A DNA stretch of 64,000 nucleotides from Myxococcus xanthus (GTDB taxonomy: Bacteria > Myxococcota > Myxococcia > Myxococcales > Myxococcaceae), in contig NZ_FNOH01000002.1 of assembly GCF_900106535.1 (NCBI RefSeq), positions 310,001-374,000 of the forward strand. The letters run 5' to 3'. The position numbers and the translations under genes are program-made. Below are positions 36,505-44,336 of this stretch, in pieces (positions within the stretch are counted from its first letter, which is position 1; each line of letters begins with the position of its first letter). The notes below the pieces were generated by a model. That model searched no databases and was not told the DNA's origin. It saw nothing but the letters and a program-made list of their open reading frames with translations.

Positions 36505-37751
36505 ACGCTCCCCGTCAAGCGCAGCAGCGCCACGTCGGGCGCCATCACCGGCGCGGGCCGCCCCAGCGCCTCCGAGTACAGGGACAGGCTGCGCCAGGCC
36601 ATGACGTCATGCCGGAACTCCGCCACGGCCCGCTCCCGAGCCTCGCGCCCCAGCCTCTGCGCCAACCCGGGCTCCTCCAGGAGTCGCCGCGCCGCCGCCG
36701 CCAGGGCCTCCGCGTCGCCGACCGGCACCGTCAGCCCCGTCTGCTCATGCAGACTCACCCACGCGACGCCCGAGTGCGGAATCGCCGTGTTCAGCACGGG
36801 CAGACCGCTGGCCATGGCCTCCACCTGCGACAGCCCATACGCCTCGCTGCGGGCATTGCCACAGAACCAGAGCGCGGTGGCCGCATGCAGCGCACCGACC
36901 AGCGAGTCCGGAGGCAGATAGCCCGCCCACGTCACCCGGTCCGCGACGCCCAGCGCGCGCGCCCGGCGTCGAGCCTCCGCCTCCAGCGGCCCCTGCCCCA
37001 CCACCACCAGCCGCCCCGGCACCCGGCGCAGGGCCTGTAGCGCGGTGAACAGGCCCTTGTAGTAGACGAGCCGCCCCACCATGAGCCACAGCGGCGCGCC
37101 CGCGGCCTGTGCCCGCCAGTGGGCCTCCGCCTCACGCGCGGCGGCGCAGGGATGGAGGTACGGCGCCAGGTCGAGCCCCAGCGGCAGCGCCCGCACCTTG
37201 CCGCGAAAGGCGCGCAGCAGCGGTGAGCCTGAGACATAGGCCTCGCTGGTGGCCAGCACCCGCCGTGCCCGCGCGTAGAGCAGCGCCTCGAAGGGCTTGA
37301 AGAGCGCGCCCGCCACCCTCTGCCGGATGACGTCACTGTGGTGGGTGATGAAGACAGGAGGCAGCCGGCGCACCACGTCCAGGGCCAGCACCCAGGTCGG
37401 GTTGGGCGTGTGCAGGTGCACGATGTCCACGCCCCGCGACAACGCGCGTCCCAGCATGCGCGGCAGGTCCGGCATCGCGTCCATGCGCGCGACGGAGGCC
37501 AGCCGGCCCAGGCGCGTCACGCGCACCGGTCCGTCCCACGTCTCACACGTGGGGCTGCGGCCCTGGAACTCGTGGCTGGTGCCCGCGCCGTCCGCGGCAT
37601 GGTTGGCGCACAGCACCTCCACCTGCGCGCCGAGCGCCGCCTGGGCGCGCGCCAGCGTCTGCACGTGGGCCTCCATGCCGCCCGACGCGGGAGGATAGAA
37701 CTTGCCCAGGTGCAGCACCCGCAGACCCGCGCCCGCTGATGGCGCGTTCAC
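36501..37751 (-). CDS. Glycosyltransferase family 4
   Basis: 416 residues. RVLHLGKFYPPASGGMEAHV is the standard N-terminal GT4 opening. PLWLMVGRLVYYKGLFTALQ lies in the donor domain and RSEAYGLSQVEAMASG gives E-x7-E. ITHHSDVIRQ holds the conserved inter-domain histidines. The ATG overlaps the wzc stop by four bases (ATGA), placing this enzyme directly under wzc expression. Confidence 0.92.
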   Translation of the reverse strand: MNAPSAGAGLRVLHLGKFYPPASGGMEAHVQTLARAQAALGAQVEVLCANHAADGAGTSHEFQGRSPTCETWDGPVRVTRLGRLASVARMDAMPDLPRMLGRALSRGVDIVHLHTPNPTWVLALDVVRRLPPVFITHHSDVIRQRVAGALFKPFEALLYARARRVLATSEAYVSGSPLLRAFRGKVRALPLGLDLAPYLHPCAAAREAEAHWRAQAAGAPLWLMVGRLVYYKGLFTALQALRRVPGRLVVVGQGPLEAEARRRARALGVADRVTWAGYLPPDSLVGALHAATALWFCGNARSEAYGLSQVEAMASGLPVLNTAIPHSGVAWVSLHEQTGLTVPVGDAEALAAAARRLLEEPGLAQRLGREARERAVAEFRHDVMAWRSLSLYSEALGRPAPVMAPDVALLRLTGSV

Positions 37752-39940
37752 GACTGCGCCACCCCATCCTTGGAGTCTTCCGCGTACTGCCCGTAGCCCT
37801 GGTAGCCCAGATACGAATCACCGTAGCGCGGCGCCGACAGGTCCACGTCGTTGAGGATGGCGCCGTACATGCGCGCCTGCACGTCCGCCAGCGAGCGCAG
37901 CGCACGCCGCGCCGACTCGCGGTTCGTCTTGGCCGCCTTCAGCACCAGCACCACGCCGTCGCACTTCGTGGCCAGCACCGCCGCGTCCGCCACCGCGTTG
38001 ATGGGCGGGCTGTCCAGGATGACGCGGTCGAAGCGCTCGGAGGCGGCCTTCAGCAGGTCCGTGAAGGCCTGGGTGTGCAGCAGCTCCGCCGGATTGGGCG
38101 GCAGCGGTCCGCACGGCAGCACGAAGAGGCCGGGCACCTCGGTGCTCTTCACCGCCGCGTCCAGCGTGCCCTCACCCACCACCAGCGAGGAGATGCCCAG
38201 CTCGTTGGGCACTCCGAAGGCGCGGTGCAGGCGCGGCCGGCGCATGTCCGTGTCCAGCAGCAGCACCCGGTTGCCGCTCTGGGCCATGGCCACGCCCAGG
38301 TTGATGCAGGTGGTGGACTTGCCTTCCTGCGGCCCGCTGGACGTCACCACCAGCGTCTTGAACGGATTGTCCGGCGACATGAACAGCAGGTTGGTGCGAA
38401 TGGCGCGGCAGCACTCCGCCGCTGTCGACTTGGGTTCGCGGTGGACGTGCAGGTCCCGCTCGCGCGGCGCCTTGCTGCCGTCCAGCCGCGGCATCACGCC
38501 CAGGAAGGCCAGCCCCAGCCGCTCCTCCACGTCCGCCTGCGTGGCCACGCTGTTCTCCAGGAGCTCCAGCAGCAGCACCACGCCCAGGCCCGCCAGCAGC
38601 CCCATCACCAGCCCCACCGCCAGGTTGCGGCGCACGTGAGGCTTCACCGGCACCAGGATGGGCCGCGCCGGGTCCAGCACGCGCACGTTGCTGGTGCGCA
38701 GCATGCCTGACAGCTCGATGTCCTTCAGGCGCCTGGCCACCAGCTCGTAGAGGCGCTGGTTGTTGTCCGAGTCGCGCTTGAGCCGGTCGAACTCGATGGC
38801 CTTCTTGTTCACCAGGAAGGCCTCCGACTTCTCCGCGTCCAGCAGGCGCACCAGGTTCTTCTCCTGCGCCACCGACTCCGCCAGCGACGTCTCCGCGCTG
38901 CGCACCACGTTGCTCAGGCTCTTGAGGAAGTCCTCGCGCACCACCGACAGCTTGCGGTTGCACTCCAGGAGCTTCGGGTGCTCGGACAGGTAGCGCTCGC
39001 CCAGCTCCGCGCACGTCATGCGCAGCTCGGTGTAGCTGCGCCGCAGGTCCTGGATGGGTCCGTCCGAGGCGCCCGACAGCGCCTCCGCCCACGTCTCATC
39101 CTCCGGAGATGCCTTGCGCAGCCGGTGGATGGCCTCCACCCGCGCCTGCTGAGCGGCAATCTGGATGCGCACCTCGGTCAGCTTCAGGTTGAAGCTGTTG
39201 ATGCGCTCACTGACGATGCTCATCCTCGACTCGAGCGACGTGGACAGCATGTCCGCGTCCTTCTTGAAGTCGTAGACGGCCAGCTCGCTCGTCTTGGACT
39301 GCGACTCCAGCTCGGCCAGACGAATCTCCAACCAGTCGCGCGCGTCCTCCGTCGTCCGGAGCTTGAGGGCCAGGTTCTCCGCCATGTACGCGGCGGCCAC
39401 CTCGTTGGCCAGCAGCGCGGCGCGCCTGGCGTCGAAGTCATCCACCGCGATGTTCATCACCCGCGAGTCCCTCGCGGGAATCACCCGGATGCGCGACTGG
39501 ACCAGCGCCACCGCGTCCGCGCCCTGCATCGCCTGCAGGCGCGTCTTCTCGTCGGTGATGTGCGCCATGCCCAGGAAGTCCGCGTCCGTGGACAGGCCCA
39601 GCTTGTCCACCACCCGGCCCGCCACCGCGCGCGAGGTGATGATTTGACTCTGGGTGGCGTAGTACTCCTTGTTGAACCAGTAGTTGCTGCGCTCCTCGCC
39701 CATCACCTCCTTCACTTCCCCATCCAGGAAGCGAGGCGCCATCACGTCGATGATGAGCGAGGCACTGGCCGAGTACACCTTGGGCTGGCGCAGCGTGTGG
39801 GCGGCCGTGAGCGCCGCCACCACCACCGCCACGCCAAGGACGACCCACTTGCGGCGCCACACCGCGCGCACATACTGCATGAGGCCCGCGGGCGTCAGGC
39901 CACCGGCGCCGCCGGCCGGGTCGAAACCGGTTCCATCCAC
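37748..39940 (-). CDS. wzc: Wzc-type polysaccharide co-polymerase and BY tyrosine kinase
   Basis: 730 residues. A Wzz domain with two membrane helices (about residues 27-50 and 450-475) flanks a periplasmic coiled-coil region. The cytoplasmic BY-kinase follows with Walker A SSGPQEGKSTT, Walker A' LLLDTDMRRP and Walker B VILDSPP. The C-terminus has the tyrosine cluster YGDSYLGYQGYGQY, the usual autophosphorylation tail. It sets chain length and helps export. GTG 39940 follows AGGGAGAC and is preferred over the start at 39988. From memory the position corresponds to WzcB/BtkA of the BPS locus. It heads an operon with three GT4 genes and a Wzy. No Wzb phosphatase or Wza is in the window. Confidence 0.93.
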   Translation of the reverse strand: MDGTGFDPAGGAGGLTPAGLMQYVRAVWRRKWVVLGVAVVVAALTAAHTLRQPKVYSASASLIIDVMAPRFLDGEVKEVMGEERSNYWFNKEYYATQSQIITSRAVAGRVVDKLGLSTDADFLGMAHITDEKTRLQAMQGADAVALVQSRIRVIPARDSRVMNIAVDDFDARRAALLANEVAAAYMAENLALKLRTTEDARDWLEIRLAELESQSKTSELAVYDFKKDADMLSTSLESRMSIVSERINSFNLKLTEVRIQIAAQQARVEAIHRLRKASPEDETWAEALSGASDGPIQDLRRSYTELRMTCAELGERYLSEHPKLLECNRKLSVVREDFLKSLSNVVRSAETSLAESVAQEKNLVRLLDAEKSEAFLVNKKAIEFDRLKRDSDNNQRLYELVARRLKDIELSGMLRTSNVRVLDPARPILVPVKPHVRRNLAVGLVMGLLAGLGVVLLLELLENSVATQADVEERLGLAFLGVMPRLDGSKAPRERDLHVHREPKSTAAECCRAIRTNLLFMSPDNPFKTLVVTSSGPQEGKSTTCINLGVAMAQSGNRVLLLDTDMRRPRLHRAFGVPNELGISSLVVGEGTLDAAVKSTEVPGLFVLPCGPLPPNPAELLHTQAFTDLLKAASERFDRVILDSPPINAVADAAVLATKCDGVVLVLKAAKTNRESARRALRSLADVQARMYGAILNDVDLSAPRYGDSYLGYQGYGQYAEDSKDGVAQS

Positions 39941-40145
39941 GTCACGTCTCCCTGCCGTCTCCAGAGCGACTCCACGGCCTGGCGGCACTCCGCCGACCTA
40001 CACCCACACGCTTGGGGACCGCGACGAGCGTGCCGTGTCCCCGCGGGGTTGTCCATCCTTCCGCGGTCGCCTGGATGCCCTCCATCCACGCTTCATCGCG
40101 GACGCTGGCGCGCATGGCCGAGCCGCCTGTGCTAGTCAGCCCGGC

Positions 40146-41492
40146 GTGACGCCACCGCTTTCCTTCGTCCTCCCCTTCACGCCCGAGACCGCGGCTGCCG
40201 CTTCCCGCTTCGCCCACGCGTTGCCTCCTGGCGCGGAGGTCGTCCTCGCTGGAGAGGGCTCCGTCGACGCCGCCTCGTCGCCCAACGTGCACGTCCTCAC
40301 GGCACCGGGTGGCAAGGGCGCGGCCATCCGCGCCGCGCTGGAGAAGGTGTCGGGCGCGGTGACGGTGCTGCAGGATCCGGACACCTCGTATTCGCAGGAC
40401 GTCTATGACGCGCTGGTTCGCCCCATCCAGGCGGACACCGCGGACGCTGTCTTCGGCCTGCGCACGGCGCAGGGGCTGGCGCCGGAGCTGCTGGCGGACC
40501 GGGCCCTGGGCCACGTCACCCGCTTCGTCACCGACGTGCCGCTGACGGACCCGCTCACCGGTCTGCGCGCCTTCCGCACCGAGGCGCTGCGCTCCGTCAC
40601 GCTCACCAGCGACGACGACGCGGTGGACGCGGAGCTGGTGGTGAAGCTGGCCGCGCAGTTGTTCCGCCTCACCGAGGTGACGCTGCCTCCTGGCGCAGTG
40701 CCTCGCCGGACGCCCGCGGCGCACCTGTCCCGGCTCAAGACGCTGGTCCGCTACGCGACGGTGCGCGACGACGCGGACAACCAGCATGAGGGCTACACCA
40801 CGCTGGAGCGCATGGACGGGGCCGTCCACTACAACCAGTGGCTGGGCCGCCGCTTCCGCGAGCACCTGGGCCGCCGGGTGCTGGAGATTGGCGCCGGCAT
40901 CGGCACGATTACCCGCGAGCTGGAGTCGGGCCTGGAGCTGCTCATCGCGCTGGAGGTGGACCGCTTCTACGTGGACCGCCTGAAGAACCTCTTCCGCGGC
41001 AAGCCGCACATCCGGCCGTACCTGTCCGACGTGGCCCTGGCGGACTGGGAATCGCTCAAGACGGAGCGGCTGGACACCATCGTCCTCTCCAACGTGCTGG
41101 AGCACATCCCGGATGACGCGTCCGCCGTCCGGCGCTTCAAGCAGATTCTGGCGCCCGGAGGCCGGGTGGTCATCCTGGTGCCCGCGCTCCAGCAGCTCTT
41201 CGGCGCCATCGACGAGGCCGTGGGCCACTACCGCCGCTACACGCCCTCCACGCTGCGTGCGGTGCTGGAGGAGAACGGCTTCCAGGTGGAGACCCTGGAG
41301 TGGATGAACCTGGCCGGCCTGCCGGGATGGTTCGTCAACAGCCGCCTGCTGCGCCGCCGCTCGGTCCCCAAGCTCCAGCTCAAGCTCTACGACACGCTGG
41401 CGCCCCTGATTGCGCGGGCGGAGTCGCACGTGAAGCTGCCGGTGGGCATGAGCCTCTTCGCCGTGGCCCGCGCCACCGGGGGCGATGCGTGA
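40146..41492 (+). CDS. Fused family 2 glycosyltransferase and methyltransferase
   Basis: 448 residues. The N-terminal 200 resemble a GT2 domain: LSFVLPFTPETAAAASRFA, then KGAAIRAALEKVSGAVTVLQ and DPDTSY as the D-x-D site, then a TDPLTGLRAFRTEAL strand. The C-terminal half is a class I methyltransferase with VLEIGAGIGTITREL (about residue 243), an acidic LIALEVD and TIVLSNVLEHIPDD. The linker has KTLVRYATVRD. The start is GTG 40146; the larger open frame upstream is in the divergent control region. The fusion suggests sequential transfer and methylation on the same substrate. It is divergent from wzc across about 205 bases. Confidence 0.85.
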   Translation: MTPPLSFVLPFTPETAAAASRFAHALPPGAEVVLAGEGSVDAASSPNVHVLTAPGGKGAAIRAALEKVSGAVTVLQDPDTSYSQDVYDALVRPIQADTADAVFGLRTAQGLAPELLADRALGHVTRFVTDVPLTDPLTGLRAFRTEALRSVTLTSDDDAVDAELVVKLAAQLFRLTEVTLPPGAVPRRTPAAHLSRLKTLVRYATVRDDADNQHEGYTTLERMDGAVHYNQWLGRRFREHLGRRVLEIGAGIGTITRELESGLELLIALEVDRFYVDRLKNLFRGKPHIRPYLSDVALADWESLKTERLDTIVLSNVLEHIPDDASAVRRFKQILAPGGRVVILVPALQQLFGAIDEAVGHYRRYTPSTLRAVLEENGFQVETLEWMNLAGLPGWFVNSRLLRRRSVPKLQLKLYDTLAPLIARAESHVKLPVGMSLFAVARATGGDA

Positions 41493-41582
41493 GGCACCGC
41501 CGCCACGCGTGACACCCCGGCTGTCCATTGAATCGCAGCCGCCTTCCCAGGCGGCCTCGCCCGAGAGCAGGGCCCCGCCGCC

Positions 41583-43277
41583 ATGAACTCCACGCCCTTG
41601 CCCGCCGACGCGCCCCCGGAGCCCACCACGGCCCCCACTCCCGAGCGCCAGGCCCTGCCGTCCCGAGGCGCGCCGCGCGCCGTATGGGCCGCCCTGGCGG
41701 CGCTGTACGTGTTGCTGTTCCCGTACCACCCAGGCCTGCGCTCGCCCAACGAGCTGTGCCGGCTGTGGCAGACGCGCGCGCTGGTGGAGTACGGCACCCT
41801 GCACATCAACCAGGCGCTGAACGACTACGGCAAGGTCGGTGACCTGTCCGTGAAGGACGGGAAGTACTACCCCAGCAAGGCGCCGCTGCTGTCGTTCGCC
41901 GCCGTGCCCCTCTACGCCGCGCTGCGCGCGGTGGGCGGCGGCCACCGGCATGCCGTGCCCGAAGTGCCCCTGGTCTTCTTCTCGCGCCTGCTGCTCACCG
42001 TGCTGCCCACGCTGGGCCTGCTGTGGCTGGTGCGCCGCTACCTGCGCGCGTCCCTGGAGCCGCTCGTCGCGGACGCGCTCACAGTGACGTACGGGCTGGG
42101 CTCGCTGGCCTTCAGCTACTCGCTGCTCTTCATGAGCCACCAGACGACGGCGGTGCTGCTCTTCGCCAGCTTCTACGCGCTGTGGCGCTGCGCGCGTGGC
42201 GAATGGCGCGAGCGGGGCTACGTCCTGGCGGGCGCCTTCGCGGGCGCCACCGTGGCCGCCGAGTACACCGGCGCGCTGGGCGCGCTCGGCCTGGTGCTGT
42301 ACGCGGTGCTCACCATCGCCTTCCAGGACGCGCCTGTGCGTGTTCGCTGGGCGCGCCTGGGCCGGGCCGCGGGGCTGGCCACGCTGGGCGCCCTGCCCTT
42401 CCTGGTGGCGCTGATGGCCTACCACCAGGTGACGTTCGGCCACCCGCTGACGAGCGGCTACAAGTACCTCAACGACGCGGGCTACCAGCCCTGGCACCTG
42501 GGCGGCTTCCTGGGCATCCGCACGCCGGACCCGCGCGCCTTCGCCCTGTCCTTCTTCTCCCCGCTGCGGGGCCTGTTCACCCTGGCGCCCTTCCTCCTGC
42601 TGGCGCTGCCGGGGCTGGTGCTCGTGTGGCGCCGCCGGAGCCAGTCGCCGGAAGCCCGCGCGCTGGCGTGGCTGAGCCTGGCCCTGCTCCTGGGCTACAC
42701 GTACTTCACCTCGTCGTTCTCCTACGACTCGTGGGGCTGGACGACGGGGCCGCGTCACCTCACCGGCCTGGTGCCCTTCCTCCTGCTGCCCGCCGGCCTC
42801 TTCCTGGAGCGCCTGCGCGCGGCCGGCCAGGGCGCGTGGGCCCTGGGCGTGGCCGCGCTCCTGTGCGCGGTGTCCATCGTCACCACCGGCGTGGCCACCT
42901 TCATCAACTACATCCCCGATGACGTCTCCAACGCGGTGGGCGCCCTGGCGCTGCCGCTGCTGCGTGCGGGCTACTTCCCGCCCGGCGTGCTGACCTTCCT
43001 GGGGCTGCCGGCGGGACTGACGGGTGGGGTGCTGGCGGGGCTGCTGCTGGGCACCGCCGCCTGGGTCTTCGTCAGCCTGGCGCGGAAGCCCGGCCAGACG
43101 TGGCCCGCGGCGCCCGCGCTGGGGGCATCCCTGGCGGTGCTGCTGCTGCTGGGTACGGCGCATGTCTTCACCAGCCGGCATGACACCGCGGACCGCAACG
43201 CCGTGCGTTTCCTCAAGTCCGTCTGGTTGAACGCCCCGGAACGCGACGTGACGTTCTGGCCTCGCGGGCGCGGCTGA
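41583..43277 (+). CDS. GT39/ArnT-like membrane glycosyltransferase
   Basis: 564 residues with about eleven to twelve membrane helices and an N-terminal Pro-rich cytoplasmic leader. The first periplasmic loop has RSPNELCRLWQTRALVEYG, equivalent to the acidic active-site loop of GT39/ArnT-type enzymes. KYYPSKAPLLSF follows. These enzymes use polyprenyl-phosphate-linked sugars and act in the periplasm. A polyprenyl-phosphate sugar could come from the GT2-methyltransferase fusion 90 bases upstream. A perfect hairpin follows at 43286. Confidence 0.8.
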   Translation: MNSTPLPADAPPEPTTAPTPERQALPSRGAPRAVWAALAALYVLLFPYHPGLRSPNELCRLWQTRALVEYGTLHINQALNDYGKVGDLSVKDGKYYPSKAPLLSFAAVPLYAALRAVGGGHRHAVPEVPLVFFSRLLLTVLPTLGLLWLVRRYLRASLEPLVADALTVTYGLGSLAFSYSLLFMSHQTTAVLLFASFYALWRCARGEWRERGYVLAGAFAGATVAAEYTGALGALGLVLYAVLTIAFQDAPVRVRWARLGRAAGLATLGALPFLVALMAYHQVTFGHPLTSGYKYLNDAGYQPWHLGGFLGIRTPDPRAFALSFFSPLRGLFTLAPFLLLALPGLVLVWRRRSQSPEARALAWLSLALLLGYTYFTSSFSYDSWGWTTGPRHLTGLVPFLLLPAGLFLERLRAAGQGAWALGVAALLCAVSIVTTGVATFINYIPDDVSNAVGALALPLLRAGYFPPGVLTFLGLPAGLTGGVLAGLLLGTAAWVFVSLARKPGQTWPAAPALGASLAVLLLLGTAHVFTSRHDTADRNAVRFLKSVWLNAPERDVTFWPRGRG

Positions 43278-43285
43278 AACACGAC

Positions 43286-43308
43286 GCTCCGTGAGACTGT
43301 CACGGAGC
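43286..43308 (+). terminator. Hairpin after the GT39-like gene
   Basis: A perfect 9-bp stem (43286-43294 with 43300-43308) with a 5-base loop begins nine bases after the stop codon. It separates the sugar-transfer genes from the pil cluster. A T-tract is lacking. Confidence 0.55.
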
Positions 43309-43530
43309 ATCCACCCGTCTCGCCCTCTGGGATGAGCCTCACGGTCCGTCCCACTTTGTCGCTGACTCGCAAGTTTTGCGAGGTCCGCAATCCGTGTCGT
43401 GTGACTCCGTGTCAGGCTTTACCCAGGGCCCTGGCCAAGCGGCTGGATGCATTGACATGGCTGCACCGCGAGAGCGGGCCTGAGGATTGCTGAGACAGAC
43501 ACCTGCGCTTCCCTGCTGCCCTTCAGGGCA

Positions 43531-43535
43531 AGGAG
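43531..43535 (+). promoter_or_regulatory. Shine-Dalgarno for pilX
   Basis: AGGAG lies six bases before GTG 43542 and fixes that start. Upstream, a perfect TTGACA hexamer is at 43452-43457, but no convincing -10 follows at 16-18 bases, so I do not call a promoter. Confidence 0.55.
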
Positions 43536-43541
43536 TCCCCG

Positions 43542-44261
43542 GTGCGCTGTCATCCGACCCGCAAGCCCGCACACGCCTCTGGCGCGCGGAGAGGGTTCAC
43601 CCTGCTGCTGGCGCTGGGCCTCATCGCGCTCGTCACCGCGGGCGTGCTCGTGTCCCTCCGCGCGGTGACCACGGAGAGCACGCTCCAATCCCATGAGCGC
43701 CGCTCGCGTGAAGCCCTCTTCGCCGCCGAGGCGGGCATGGCCGAAGGGCGCGCCGTCGTCCTGGCGATGATGAACAACCCCGTCGCGGGAGGCGTTGGCA
43801 GCTACAGCCAGGATGTCCTGCAGCGCCTGCAGGTCGTGGCCGAGCAGGGCCTGCCCGACGTCGCCGCGGGCGGCGTGCCCTGGCGAGAGCTCATTCCCCA
43901 GACGCCGTACACGCTGGCGCGTGGCACGGCCATCGACGACACCGTGCCGGGCGCCTCCGTCGAAATCAACGACGTGGAGGGCGAGCCCATCCGCGCCTAT
44001 CCGGAGGCTCGCAGCGTCTCCTTCCGCGTCTTCGTCGTGGAGGACGACGACGACGCCGACCGCAACGCCGACGCCAACGGCCGCATCTGGCTGGTGTCGG
44101 TGGGCGAGGTCCAACCCCCGGGCCCGGGCCTCCCCTACCGCACCATCGTCCGCTCACTCCTGGAGCACAGCAGCACCCCGGGAGGGCTCGCGTGCAGCTA
44201 CGGCACGAAGATGGGCTGCCGGGGCACCGGCACCTCCAGCAGCGGCCTTCCGACATTCTGA
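43542..44261 (+). CDS. pilX: PilX-like minor pilin
   Basis: 239 residues. A basic leader ends in RRG followed by the hydrophobic pilin helix FTLLLALGLIALVTAGVLVS; the prepilin E5 is absent, as is usual for PilX. The conserved EALFAAEAGMAEG segment follows. The C-terminus has a short Cys-containing Gly/Thr/Ser tail. PilX joins a minor-pilin/PilY1 complex at the tip and base of type IVa pili. GTG start set by AGGAG at 43531. It precedes pilY1 by 75 bases. Confidence 0.88.
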   Translation: MRCHPTRKPAHASGARRGFTLLLALGLIALVTAGVLVSLRAVTTESTLQSHERRSREALFAAEAGMAEGRAVVLAMMNNPVAGGVGSYSQDVLQRLQVVAEQGLPDVAAGGVPWRELIPQTPYTLARGTAIDDTVPGASVEINDVEGEPIRAYPEARSVSFRVFVVEDDDDADRNADANGRIWLVSVGEVQPPGPGLPYRTIVRSLLEHSSTPGGLACSYGTKMGCRGTGTSSSGLPTF

Positions 44262-44336
44262 TTCCCAAGCCTTCGACCGCAATCCGTTGCACCTGAATCG
44301 GGCGGCCCTGAAGCACCGGCCGCCAGGGGGGACATC

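Noticed and set aside
39942-43310. A very long open frame of about 1120 codons on the minus strand opposite the GT2-methyltransferase and GT39-like genes
   Set aside because: It is antisense to two well-supported genes and has the Arg/Gln/His/Ala-rich composition typical of shadow frames in GC-rich DNA.
43452-43457. A perfect TTGACA hexamer upstream of pilX
   Set aside because: No acceptable -10 hexamer lies 15-19 bases downstream; chance occurrence is likely.
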